This document shows positions 45,976 through 54,624 of a stretch of DNA of 64,000 bases, piece after piece. The DNA lies in NCBI RefSeq assembly GCF_034274695.1, contig NZ_CP128362.1:8186501-8250500 (forward strand). The letters are read 5' to 3'. This DNA comes from Chitinophaga sp. LS1. Its GTDB lineage: Bacteria; Bacteroidota; Bacteroidia; Chitinophagales; Chitinophagaceae. The position numbers and the translations under genes were made by a program. The notes below the pieces were generated by a model. That model was given only the letters and a program-made list of their open reading frames with translations. It searched no databases and was not told the DNA's origin. The first letter of the stretch is position 1; the number at the start of each line of letters is the position of its first letter.

Positions 45976-46110
45976 AGTACAATCCATATTGTATGCACAA
46001 TATGTCTAATTGTGAAAAGATATCTTTACTGTTCAGTTTTTCATAATTATTTCAGTTGTGGAAGGTAAAAAACTCAGTTTGACAGACTAAATCATCGCAT
46101 AGGCATTATC

Positions 46111-46659
46111 CTAATATATCTTTTGCCATACGCCAGGGTAATCAATTACATACCCTTCATCGTCTACAATCAACTCCGAAATATACCCGGAGTGCTCATT
46201 CTCATACTTGTAAATCCTACTCCCCTTGTTCAGATAGCGCTGTTTCACCCTTTTCACATCTCCATTTTTAATATCTACCCATACAACGCTGATGTTCTGC
46301 CCCTCTCCTTTTGTGAGCTGCAGCCTGTTGATAGGCAATGAATTGGTAAAAGGCGTGAAAGAGATATCTACATCTACACAACCATCAAAGGCTTCCAGGT
46401 GCTCTCCTTTTTCATTCAACCACTGTTGTAAATCATTCTTATACAACTCAATGGTATAGTTCTGCTCAGACATTACTTCGATGAATACTGTCTGTGCTTC
46501 CCAACGTGGATTGAGTGTGAGCGTATATCTCACCAGCCATGGCTTTCCGAAGCCCTCGCCGGTGATATATCCCTTGACGGTAGTCATTTCTTCCTTTTCA
46601 ATACTGACAAATTCAGTCGTATTGATCGTACTGTTTTTCCAAACTATTATCTTTTGCAT
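46111..46659 (-). CDS. Putative glycolipid-binding domain protein (182 aa)
   Basis: The protein matches the putative glycolipid-binding family (PF06475 type). It has VKGYITGEGFGKPWLVRYTL near the N-terminus, 'HLEAFDGCVDVDISFTPFTN' with 'LPINRLQL' in the middle, and the closing 'ELIVDDEGYVIDYPGVWQKI'. In characterised structures this family forms a beta clam fold with a hydrophobic groove. No signal peptide is present, so it acts in the cytoplasm. It is a single gene with its own terminator and is divergent from the DUF2339 gene. Its ligand here is unknown. Confidence 0.85.
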   Translation of the reverse strand: MQKIIVWKNSTINTTEFVSIEKEEMTTVKGYITGEGFGKPWLVRYTLTLNPRWEAQTVFIEVMSEQNYTIELYKNDLQQWLNEKGEHLEAFDGCVDVDISFTPFTNSLPINRLQLTKGEGQNISVVWVDIKNGDVKRVKQRYLNKGSRIYKYENEHSGYISELIVDDEGYVIDYPGVWQKIY

Positions 46660-46740
46660 CTCTTAATGTAGGCATTTTAATTCTTGAATTCAAATAGCTA
46701 CGCAAAAAATTAACTCCAATATAATTGCAGGAGAATAGAT

Positions 46741-46748
46741 TATATTTG
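46741..46748 (+). promoter_or_regulatory. Candidate -7 element for the DUF2339 operon
   Basis: TATATTTG, a full TAnnTTTG match, lies 35 nt before the ATG at 46784. A TTG at 46725-46727 is only 13 nt upstream, so the -33 element is not convincing. Confidence 0.4.
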
Positions 46749-46783
46749 AACGCAATATATTTCCTATACATATTTATTACTGT

Positions 46784-49135
46784 ATGTTCGAAACTATCAT
46801 TTGTTTACTCCTGATTATTATCCTGATCATTATCATCAAATTGAAGAGTGACTTACTCGATCAGCTGAGTTCCCTGCATCGCAGGCTGGATAACCTCACA
46901 CTGCCACAGGGAGAAAGGGACATTACACCACCACCTGCCTACTCGCCGCCGCCGGTTTATACACCGCCACCGGCTTATACACCGCCGCCGCCACCTAAAC
47001 CGGAACCACCAACACCGCCGCCTGCCAGAGAACCGGCTCCTGTTCCCGTTAAAGAAACGTATATTCCATACCCACCGATGAGCGTAGTGGAAACACCACC
47101 GGAGCCTACTCCTACCTTCTGGGAAAAATACCCTGATCTGGAGAAATTCATCGGTGAAAACCTCTTTAACAAAATTGGTATTGGTGTGTTAGTGATCGGT
47201 ATTGGTTTCTTCCTGAAATACGCGATCGACCAAAACTGGATCAACGAAACCGGCCGTACTTTCATTGGCATTCTATGTGGCGGCATCCTGCTGGGTATCG
47301 CACACCGTATGCGCAAAACCTTTGCTGCATTCAGTTCTGTACTGGTAGGCGGAGGGATCGCTGTATTGTATTTCTCTATCACAATTGCGTTTCAGCAATA
47401 TCATCTCATTAGTCAGACGCTGGCTTTCATCATGATGATATTGATCACTGCATTCGCCGTTTTTCTATCTATCAGTTACAATCGTGTGGAACTGGCCGTA
47501 TTAGCAATCTTAGGCGGCTTCACCGCGCCTTTCCTCGTAAGTACAGGCAATGGTAATGCAGGTGTATTATTTACTTATATCCTCATTCTGAATACAGGTA
47601 TGCTGGTGCTGGCTTACTTTAAAAAGTGGCACCTTGTCAATGTCATTTCGTACATCGCGACGGTGTTGTTATTTGGCACCTGGCTCTCTTATAGCATCGG
47701 TACTGAAACGCCGGCCAAACCTGTACCTTATATCACGGCACTGGTATTCGCAACCTTGTTCTATATCGTGTTCTTCCTCATGAATGTGGTGAACAATATT
47801 CGTTTGCACAGACCATTCAGGGAACCTGAAATCATCCTGCTGCTGAGTAATACATTCCTGTATTATGCCGCAGGTATGGTGATCCTCGCACATATTCACG
47901 GTGGCATGTTCCAGGGATTATTCACGGCGATGATCGCTGTATTCAATTTTGTCTTTGCATATGTATTGCATAGAAATAAATACGCAGACCGGCTGTTGAT
48001 CTACTTCCTCATAGGATTAGTACTTTCTTTCCTGAGTCTTGCTGCGCCTATTCAATTGAAAGGACATTACATCACCTTGTTCTGGGCGGCAGAAAGTGTA
48101 TTGCTGTTGTACCTCTACCAGCGATCTGCACTCAAACTGATGAAGATTGCATCGCTCATTGTAATGGTACTCACCGCTGGTAGCCTGATCATGGACTGGT
48201 TCAATCTATATGGTTATCACATGGTGCTAATGACACCTGTGCTCAACAGGGGCTTTATTACTAATGCAGCTGTTGTAGCCGCATTATTTATCTACAGGAA
48301 ATTGCTGGCAAAGGAAAAAGATGAAAGCTTCTTCCCAATACTGCCATTGCCGCACATGCAGCTGCTGTTGAACATCGCTTTTGTTGTGCTCATCTATGCG
48401 ACCATACAAATGGAAGTGTTCTTCCAGTTCCACTTACGCATACCACCTATAGCCGGTATGATGGCACATCTGGTCAACTATATTGCACTGGCCGTATTGC
48501 TGTACATTACCAGCAAAGGACATGCGATGTTCAGGTATCTGATCCTCCTATTCACCCTGATATCACTGATCGTGTTTGTGATTGATAATGACACAGCTGT
48601 GATGTTCCGGAATGCATGGCTGGCAGGCGCCGGAACGGGTAGTTATTTCGGCACGTATTTCATCATTCCTCCTGTAGTGATAGTGATGCTATTCATGGTC
48701 TGGAAATTTATCAAACCTTTGTTCAAAGACAACCAGGTATTCCTGCTACAGATCCTGAATACATTGGTTGTGCTATACATCCTCAGTGCATTGCTGGATC
48801 ACGTGGTTGTGCTGATCGCTATGCATCCCCGGGCGGATATTGACAGCATTGTGCATAGTAATCAGAAAACCGGGTACAGTATTCTATGGGGCATCTATGC
48901 CTTTGTACTGATGTTCCTTGGTTTAAAATGGGCGGACAAAAATGTGCGCATTATCGCGATCGCACTCTTTGGTATCACCATTTGTAAATTATTCCTGGTA
49001 GATATCAGTACCCTCTCAGAAGGTGGAAAGATCGCCGCATTTATATCACTGGGCGTATTATTACTGATTATTTCCTTCATGTATCAACGATTGAAAAAAA
49101 TCATTCTGGATGACAAACAAGAACAAAAAGCTTAA
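46784..49135 (+). CDS. DUF2339 polytopic inner-membrane protein (783 aa)
   Basis: It begins with one N-terminal hydrophobic helix (IICLLLIIILIIIIK), a short coiled region, and a Pro-rich linker at residues ~46-105 with repeated PPxYTPPP units. The DUF2339 signature (FWEKYPDLEKFIGENLFNKI, IGFFLKYAIDQNWINETGR) then precedes about 20 membrane segments. The function of DUF2339 proteins is unknown. The Pro-rich linker suggests an extended cytoplasmic or periplasmic spacer. The stop overlaps the start of the next gene (DUF3999-like) by 26 nt, so the pair is translated together. This pairing is known from other genomes. Confidence 0.9.
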   Translation: MFETIICLLLIIILIIIIKLKSDLLDQLSSLHRRLDNLTLPQGERDITPPPAYSPPPVYTPPPAYTPPPPPKPEPPTPPPAREPAPVPVKETYIPYPPMSVVETPPEPTPTFWEKYPDLEKFIGENLFNKIGIGVLVIGIGFFLKYAIDQNWINETGRTFIGILCGGILLGIAHRMRKTFAAFSSVLVGGGIAVLYFSITIAFQQYHLISQTLAFIMMILITAFAVFLSISYNRVELAVLAILGGFTAPFLVSTGNGNAGVLFTYILILNTGMLVLAYFKKWHLVNVISYIATVLLFGTWLSYSIGTETPAKPVPYITALVFATLFYIVFFLMNVVNNIRLHRPFREPEIILLLSNTFLYYAAGMVILAHIHGGMFQGLFTAMIAVFNFVFAYVLHRNKYADRLLIYFLIGLVLSFLSLAAPIQLKGHYITLFWAAESVLLLYLYQRSALKLMKIASLIVMVLTAGSLIMDWFNLYGYHMVLMTPVLNRGFITNAAVVAALFIYRKLLAKEKDESFFPILPLPHMQLLLNIAFVVLIYATIQMEVFFQFHLRIPPIAGMMAHLVNYIALAVLLYITSKGHAMFRYLILLFTLISLIVFVIDNDTAVMFRNAWLAGAGTGSYFGTYFIIPPVVIVMLFMVWKFIKPLFKDNQVFLLQILNTLVVLYILSALLDHVVVLIAMHPRADIDSIVHSNQKTGYSILWGIYAFVLMFLGLKWADKNVRIIAIALFGITICKLFLVDISTLSEGGKIAAFISLGVLLLIISFMYQRLKKIILDDKQEQKA

Positions 49136-50309
49136 TTTTTTATTGATCATATTCCTCCTTTGCAGTGCTTCACTGACTGCACAGGAGATAGCTGCGAAGG
49201 AGTTTTCGTGGCAGGCTGTCATTACCAATGTGCCGCGAAATGGATTTTATAATATCCTGCTCGGACCTGGCCTCATCAGCGGAAGCCAGGCACCGGGTTA
49301 TACAGACTTTCGTATCTATCAGGATAAAAAAACAGAAGTACCCTACCTGCTGAAGAAAGAGGCCATGCACTATGACATTGCCAGTATCAAATCATTTGCT
49401 GTCATAGAAAATAAACAGGTAACTAATGGTACCTCTTCCTTCATTTTCAGTAATGCAACCAGCCAGCCAATCAATTATGTAACACTCATGGTCAAAAACT
49501 CATGGGTTTCAAAATCTATGAATGTCACCGGCAGCAATGATCTAAAACAATGGTATGGACTGGTACCGGATTTTTTCTTTGATCCGACCAAACCTCAGAT
49601 CAATCTGCCAAACACGGATTATAAATATATCCGTCTGCTCATCAATGATTCCAGCAGTGCACCCCTGAATATTACAGGTGCAGGACAGTATTATAATGAG
49701 CAAAAGTCTACAAGCCCTTTACCGGTTCCTTCTTCCGGGATAAATATCCGCCATGCAAACAAAACGACTATCATCAAACTTGCATTTCCCAAAAAGTATG
49801 TGATCGACAACCTCTCTTTCAACATCACAGCGCCTACCCTATACAAGCGGCAGGCATGGGTAGATGGGGAATCTTTCACACTTACTTCCGGCCAATCGAA
49901 TGAAGTGGTATTGGCGCACGAGGTCAAAACAGATACCCTTGAAATACGCATTGACAACCAGGATAACCCTCCTTTAAAAATTGAGGATGTAAATGCCTGG
50001 CAACTACCACGATACATGGCGGCTTACCTGGAACAGGGAAAATCTTATCTGATATTAACAGGCAATGCTAATCTAACCGCTCCCGAATACGATCTCACCT
50101 ATTTTGCAGATAGTTTGAATAAGGAGCTGCCTCTGATCAGTATACCTAATGAGCAGATGAAAAATATCAATAATCCAAAACCTACCCCAGCAAAAGGGTT
50201 CACCCTTTTTACCAGTCAGGTGTGGATCTGGATTGCCATCGTCGGTATTATCGCCCTATTAGGTTTCATGGCTTTGCGTATGTTAAAAGAAATGCAGGAA
50301 AAAAAGTAA
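49110..50309 (+). CDS. DUF3999-like exported membrane-anchored protein (399 aa)
   Basis: ATG at 49110 lies inside the end of the DUF2339 gene (26-nt overlap). A signal peptide (KLNFLLIIFLLCSASLTAQE) is followed by beta-rich periplasmic sequence (FSWQAVITNVPRNGFYNILL, PGYTDFRIYQDKKTEVPYLL), which fits DUF3999. A C-terminal transmembrane helix (IWIAIVGIIALLGFMALRML) with a basic tail anchors it in the inner membrane. DUF3999 genes commonly follow DUF2339 genes, so a common complex is likely. Its biochemical role is unknown. Confidence 0.82.
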   Translation: MTNKNKKLNFLLIIFLLCSASLTAQEIAAKEFSWQAVITNVPRNGFYNILLGPGLISGSQAPGYTDFRIYQDKKTEVPYLLKKEAMHYDIASIKSFAVIENKQVTNGTSSFIFSNATSQPINYVTLMVKNSWVSKSMNVTGSNDLKQWYGLVPDFFFDPTKPQINLPNTDYKYIRLLINDSSSAPLNITGAGQYYNEQKSTSPLPVPSSGINIRHANKTTIIKLAFPKKYVIDNLSFNITAPTLYKRQAWVDGESFTLTSGQSNEVVLAHEVKTDTLEIRIDNQDNPPLKIEDVNAWQLPRYMAAYLEQGKSYLILTGNANLTAPEYDLTYFADSLNKELPLISIPNEQMKNINNPKPTPAKGFTLFTSQVWIWIAIVGIIALLGFMALRMLKEMQEKK

Positions 50310-50362
50310 TACGCAAATCCAGTGCGTAGCGCTCCATGTACTTTTATCGTAACTTCGAAGTC

Positions 50363-51634
50363 ATGGGAACACAAATCACCTGTCCTAACTGCAGGCACCA
50401 GTTTGTCATGGAGGATGCATTTGCAGCAGATATTGAAAAAGAGATGCGCGGTAAAATGGAAACTGAATGGCGCAAACGTGTGGATGCATTACAAAATGAG
50501 AAAAATCAACTGGCTCAAATCCGCCAGCAGGTAGAACAACAAAAGCAATCACAACAGGAGGAGCTCACTAAGTTACTCGAAACTGAAAAGAGTAAACTAC
50601 AAGCGACCCTGTCTGAGAATATCCGTAAGAGCATATCCGAAACTTACGAAAACCAGTTACAGCTCCTGCAACAGGCCAATACCGAACAGGAAGAAAAACT
50701 GAAGGAGGCCAGACGCCAGGAACTGGACTTCCTGCGTAAGGAACAGGACCTGATGGCCAAGGAGCAGGAAATCGAAATCTCTATACAGAAAAAACTGCTG
50801 GAAGAGCGTAACCTGCTCACTGAAAAGATCCGCAGGGAAGAAGCTGACCGCAACCAGCTGAAAGACCACGAGTACCAGTTAAAACTGGCTGAAATGGCCA
50901 AACAACTGGAAGACCAGCGCAAGCTGGCCGAAGAAATGCGGCGTAAAGCAGAACAGGGTTCTACACAGTTACAAGGTGAAATACAGGAACTGGTGCTGGA
51001 AGAACTGTTGAAAGGCGCCTTCCCCTTCGACGAAATCGCTGAAGTGGGCAAAGGCGTAAGAGGCGCCGACTGTATTCAAATGATCCGAAACCAGTTCGGA
51101 CAGGAATGTGGAAAGATTATTTACGAAAGCAAACGCACCAAAGACTTTGCAAGAGACTGGCTGGAAAAGCTGAAAGCAGATATGCGCAGCCAGGGAGCAG
51201 ACATCGCTATCCTCGTGACCCAGGCCATGCCGAAAGACATGGAACGGTTTGGTGAAAAAGAAGGCGTATGGATCTGCACCTTTAACGAAGTTAGGGCACT
51301 GGCACATGTACTCAGAGAAGGTATTATCAAAGTAGCCGGTGCACTCAAAACACAGGAAAACAGGGGCGATAAGGTACACATGCTATATGGCTACCTGACC
51401 AGTGGCGAATTTGCCGAACAATGGAAAGCGATCCGCGAAGGATTTATGGCCATGAAGATCTCTATCCAGAAGGAAAAGGATGCCATGGAAAAGATCTGGA
51501 AGGCAAGAGAAAAGCAACTGGAAAAGGTATTACTCAACGCTGCACATATCAAAGGCTCTATCGAAGGTATTGCAGGAACGGATTCAGTAGATCTGAAACT
51601 CCTGGAAGATGCCGCCGATGCAATGCTGGATTAA
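50363..51634 (+). CDS. DUF2130 protein: zinc-finger-like N-terminus, coiled coil and PD-(D/E)XK-like domain (423 aa)
   Basis: I chose ATG at 50363 (MGTQITCPNCRHQFVMEDAF), because the Cys pair starts this family. An upstream ATG at 50336 would add nine residues. Residues ~25-215 are a long charged coiled coil (Glu/Lys/Gln-rich). Residues ~210-400 form DUF2130, with Asp236 in VRGADC and Glu255-x-Lys257 in YESKRTKDF, spaced like the D...ExK core of PD-(D/E)XK nucleases. It is cytoplasmic. The gene follows DUF3999 by ~53 nt and ends in a strong terminator. Function is unknown. Nucleic-acid processing is an inference from the motif. Confidence 0.85.
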   Translation: MGTQITCPNCRHQFVMEDAFAADIEKEMRGKMETEWRKRVDALQNEKNQLAQIRQQVEQQKQSQQEELTKLLETEKSKLQATLSENIRKSISETYENQLQLLQQANTEQEEKLKEARRQELDFLRKEQDLMAKEQEIEISIQKKLLEERNLLTEKIRREEADRNQLKDHEYQLKLAEMAKQLEDQRKLAEEMRRKAEQGSTQLQGEIQELVLEELLKGAFPFDEIAEVGKGVRGADCIQMIRNQFGQECGKIIYESKRTKDFARDWLEKLKADMRSQGADIAILVTQAMPKDMERFGEKEGVWICTFNEVRALAHVLREGIIKVAGALKTQENRGDKVHMLYGYLTSGEFAEQWKAIREGFMAMKISIQKEKDAMEKIWKAREKQLEKVLLNAAHIKGSIEGIAGTDSVDLKLLEDAADAMLD

Positions 51635-51636
51635 CA

Positions 51637-51672
51637 AAAAAGCGCTTTTACCACCCCGGTAAAAGCGCTTTT
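51637..51672. terminator. Strong terminator after the DUF2130 gene
   Basis: AAAAGCGCTTTTACC and GGTAAAAGCGCTTTT form a 15-bp stem around a short C-rich loop, followed by TTTT. Both strands have T-rich flanks. Confidence 0.85.
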
Positions 51673-51947
51673 TTCTATTCAAATGGTAATTATTCCACAG
51701 CTAATATTAAAAATTGTTGCCTCCGTGCTACATTCCTATTCTCACTCATCTACTCACAATTTTTTTCTTTAGAACCGCAAATATTTAGCAATTCCTACCC
51801 TATCAATTTATGATAACCATAAGAAAATCAATTACTTAATCTTAAGGATACATGCTCCCCCCTGCTAACCATACATAAGATTCTGCTTTCAAATACGTTA
51901 TATGTAAAGTGATAAGCCTGTTTGGCATATTTCATGTTGTAACAATT

Positions 51948-52035
51948 GTAGACATTAATAGAGGGATATAGACAATTTAAAGGTGTAGATATTAATAGAG
52001 GGATACAGACAATTTAGAGGGATATAGACAATTTA
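51948..52035. repeat. 32-nt direct repeats (two full copies, one partial)
   Basis: Copies at 51948-51979 and 51985-52016 share GTAGAYATTAATAGAGGGAT, then AYAGACAATTTA, and differ at two positions over 32 nt. A third, partial copy (AGAGGGATATAGACAATTTA) lies at 52016-52035. The first two are 37 nt apart. The block is not part of any gene. It could be a transposon end with repeated transposase sites or an array of protein-binding sites. Confidence 0.75.
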
Positions 52036-52263
52036 ACTTTCGTAGAAATTCTGATTGTGTAAAAAGGAATTATTTCATTATATTATTTTCTGAACTGGGA
52101 ATTTTTTTGGACCTTGGTGACTGATTATTATTGAATTAGTGAAACCGTCCTATATTATTATTTCGTAAGTAAAAATACGTTTGCCTGCTGACTAATTTTG
52201 TGAGTTCTTCTTGCCGGCGTTCTTTATTTGAAAAATCACCCATTCAGACGAAAAATGAACTTA

Positions 52264-52287
52264 TTCTTATTACGATTGTAATAAGAA
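52264..52287. repeat. 10-bp perfect inverted repeat
   Basis: TTCTTATTAC - GATT - GTAATAAGAA. The stem is AT-rich with a 4-nt loop and is not followed by a T tract, so a protein-binding site is more likely than a terminator. Confidence 0.5.
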
Positions 52288-52356
52288 GAGAGGTATATGT
52301 GTGGGTGATAGGGAAAAATGGATTTTCGCATATTCTATAAAAAACCAAAGTATGAG

Positions 52357-52380
52357 AGGGCTGCTATTTTTAGCAGCCCT
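52357..52380 (-). terminator. Terminator of the apbE gene
   Basis: A 10-bp stem AGGGCTGCTA/TAGCAGCCCT with a TTTT loop lies 8 nt beyond the apbE stop. A T-rich run (GGTTTTTTATAG) comes ~10 nt further on the minus strand. Confidence 0.75.
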
Positions 52381-52387
52381 ACATTAT

Positions 52388-53335
52388 TTAGGGGAACCCC
52401 GCAGAGAAGCTCTCCTGTATATTACCTTCAGCATCTTTATAAATAAAACCCGCTTCCAGCTGCAATTCCGGATGTAGCCGTATAAAAGCGAAAGCTTTTT
52501 CTACACCCATTAAAATAAGAGCATTGTCAAAACCATCGGCAGTGATGGCATCTGTTGCCAGCACTGTGACACTGATAATATTATTGTGAATGGCCTGTCC
52601 ATTTCGGGGATCGATGGTGTGAGCAAACCGTTTACCCCCTGAGTCAAAAAAACGACGGTAATTACCGCTTGTGGTGACTGCCCGGTTTTGTAACGGAATG
52701 ACCCGCTGGTTTTCACCTTCTATACCGACCGTCCAATATTGCTGATGACTGTTTTTCCCTTTTGCACACAGTTCTCCGCCTACATCTACGAGGTAGTTAT
52801 GAATGCCTTTGCTATCAAGGAAACGGCCTATTACATCGGTAGTGTAACCCTGGGCAATACCATTGCAATCGAGTGTTATACCAGCTTTGGTGCGGGAAAG
52901 TTCGGAACCTGTTATTTTCAGATATTGATATCCTACGTGAGATAAGATAGATCTTAAAGTATCGGGAGATGGAATTTTTCTTTCTGCCGGAGCATGCACA
53001 CCAAATCCCCATACATCGACCAATGGTTTGACCGTGATGTCAAATGCACCTTTGGTGATCTTACTGATCAAAAGTGCTTTTTTGATGACGGCCTGCATGT
53101 GGGTATCCATTTGCACACGCCCCTTTTCATTGAATTGATTGATCAGGGAATGGGGTTTGTACAAAGACAGGGATTGGTCAATATCCGCGAAAATAGCATC
53201 GATCTCCCCCTGCAGTGATGTCGTATCTGCTGAGATGTATTTAATGACATAGTAAGTACCCTGTGCTTTTCCTTCCAATACTGTTTGGGAATGCGCCGTC
53301 AAAGGAAGTAATAATAACAATAATAATAGCCGCAT
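52388..53335 (-). CDS. apbE: FAD:protein FMN transferase ApbE
   Basis: The start is set to ATG at 53335, one base after the TGA of the previous gene (TGA-T-ATG), so translation is likely coupled. The leader is MRLLLLLLLLPLTAHSQ, which exports it to the periplasm. Conserved motifs are KAQGTYYVIKY, FADIDQSLSLYKPHSLINQF, FDITVKPLVDVWGFG, DCNGIAQGYTTDVIG, VDVGGELCAKG, VTTSGNYRRFF and HTIDPRNGQAI, the last forming part of the FAD and metal site. It attaches FMN covalently to Thr residues of target flavoproteins such as Na-pumping NQR subunits. At ~315 residues it is the normal length. Why it is paired with an acyl-CoA dehydrogenase is unclear. Confidence 0.93.
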   Translation of the reverse strand: MRLLLLLLLLPLTAHSQTVLEGKAQGTYYVIKYISADTTSLQGEIDAIFADIDQSLSLYKPHSLINQFNEKGRVQMDTHMQAVIKKALLISKITKGAFDITVKPLVDVWGFGVHAPAERKIPSPDTLRSILSHVGYQYLKITGSELSRTKAGITLDCNGIAQGYTTDVIGRFLDSKGIHNYLVDVGGELCAKGKNSHQQYWTVGIEGENQRVIPLQNRAVTTSGNYRRFFDSGGKRFAHTIDPRNGQAIHNNIISVTVLATDAITADGFDNALILMGVEKAFAFIRLHPELQLEAGFIYKDAEGNIQESFSAGFP

Positions 53336-53336
53336 A

Positions 53337-54515
53337 TCAATGAAAAGCATCCAGTCCGGTGATGTCCATACCTGTAATGAGTAAGTGAATTTCGTGGGTG
53401 CCTTCGTAAGTGATCACGCTTTCGAGGTTCATCATGTGACGCATGACAGGGAACTCGCCTGTGATGCCCATACCACCCAGTATCTGCCTTGCATCGCGGG
53501 CTATCTGAGTAGCGATGGCGCAGGAGTTGCGCTTAGCCATAGAAATTTGAGCAGGGGTAGCTTTGCCTTCATTTTTTAGTACCCCTAAGCGCCAGTTCAT
53601 AAGCTGAGCTTTGGTGATTTCAGTGATCATTTCGGCCAGCTTTTTCTGCGTAAGCTGAAAGCCACCGATAGGACGGCCGAATTGCTCCCTTTCTTTGGCA
53701 TATCGCAGGGCGGTGTCGTAGCAATCCATGGCAGCACCGATTACACCCCAGGCTATACCGTAACGGGCCGAAGACAGACAGCTTAACGGGCCTTTTAGCC
53801 CTTGGGCCAATGGGAGTATATTTTCTTTAGGGACCCTGACATTATCAAAAACAAGTTCACCTGTAGCACTGGCACGCAGGCTCCATTTCCCTTTGGTTTC
53901 AGGGGTGGTGAATCCGGGCATACCTCTTTCTACAATGATACCTCTTATTATACCTGCTTCATCTTTTGCCCATACTACAGCAATCTGTGCAAAGGGAGCG
54001 TTGGATATCCACATTTTTGCACCATTCAGGATCACATGATCGCCGTCTTCTTTGAAGTGGGTGACCATGCCGGAGGGATTAGAGCCAAAGTCTGGTTCTG
54101 TAAGACCAAAGCACCCCATCCATTCACCAGAGGCAAGTTTGGGGAGGTATTTTTTCTTCTGTTCCTCACTGCCGAAAGTAAAGATGGGATACATAACAAG
54201 GGAGCCTTGTACAGAGGCAGTAGAGCGTACCCCGCTGTCGCCTCTTTCCAGTTCCTGCATCATGAGCCCATAGGCAATGTAGTCCATACCGCCGCCACCA
54301 TATTCCGTTGGGATAGTGGGACCCAAACAACCGAGTTCGCCCAGTCCCGGGATGATCTGGGAGGGGAAAGTGGCGGTTTGACAGGCTTCTTCTATAATGG
54401 GAGACACGTCTTTCTTTACCCATTGCCTGACAGCATCGCGCACCATGATATGTTCGGAGGAGAGAAGGTCATCTATCCGGAAGTAGTCGGGGGATTGAAA
54501 CAAGTCTTTCAGCAT
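53337..54515 (-). CDS. Acyl-CoA dehydrogenase, glutaryl-CoA dehydrogenase type
   Basis: The 392-residue protein has the full acyl-CoA dehydrogenase set: QIIPGLGELGCLGPTIPTEY, GCFGLTEPDFGSNPSGMVTH, LNGAKMWISNAPFAQIAVVW, and ARDARQILGGMGITGEFPVM. The catalytic base lies in VITYEGTHEIHLLITG (Glu371). The 'YEGTHEIH' ending and 'NLESV' before it are typical of glutaryl-CoA dehydrogenases (lysine/tryptophan breakdown to crotonyl-CoA). It is an FAD-dependent cytoplasmic enzyme. It is separated from pyrF by a terminator and is followed by apbE without a gap. The substrate call is from motif similarity only. Confidence 0.9.
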   Translation of the reverse strand: MLKDLFQSPDYFRIDDLLSSEHIMVRDAVRQWVKKDVSPIIEEACQTATFPSQIIPGLGELGCLGPTIPTEYGGGGMDYIAYGLMMQELERGDSGVRSTASVQGSLVMYPIFTFGSEEQKKKYLPKLASGEWMGCFGLTEPDFGSNPSGMVTHFKEDGDHVILNGAKMWISNAPFAQIAVVWAKDEAGIIRGIIVERGMPGFTTPETKGKWSLRASATGELVFDNVRVPKENILPLAQGLKGPLSCLSSARYGIAWGVIGAAMDCYDTALRYAKEREQFGRPIGGFQLTQKKLAEMITEITKAQLMNWRLGVLKNEGKATPAQISMAKRNSCAIATQIARDARQILGGMGITGEFPVMRHMMNLESVITYEGTHEIHLLITGMDITGLDAFH

Positions 54516-54562
54516 GTGGAACAGGTTAGATAAGGAATCAATTTAAAGAAAAGGGGCGAATA

Positions 54563-54592
54563 AAAAAACACCGCGCGGAGGCGGTGTTTTTT
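54563..54592. terminator. Bidirectional terminator between pyrF and the acyl-CoA dehydrogenase gene
   Basis: A 6-bp GC stem (CACCGC/GCGGTG) with a 6-nt loop is extended by six A-T pairs and flanked by T tracts on both strands. It lies after the pyrF stop. Confidence 0.8.
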
Positions 54593-54624
54593 ATTATCGG
54601 TTTTAATTGAATAATTAGCAAGGA

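Larger units (their letters stand above)
51673..52356. other. Large gene-free region with direct repeats
   Basis: This ~690-bp AT-rich gap lies between two terminators, so neither side is expected to be transcribed through it. It holds a direct-repeat block (51948-52035) and a 10-bp inverted repeat (52264-52287). No convincing ORF, tRNA or transposase remnant is visible. A small RNA cannot be ruled out. Confidence 0.5.

Noticed and set aside
47669..47899. Minus-strand ORF inside the DUF2339 gene
   Set aside because: It is a His/Cys-rich shadow of membrane codons, without a start signal.
51421..51813. A 130-residue plus-strand ORF running out of the DUF2130 gene
   Set aside because: It is a shifted frame over the DUF2130 end and the terminator, with no start context or recognisable domain.
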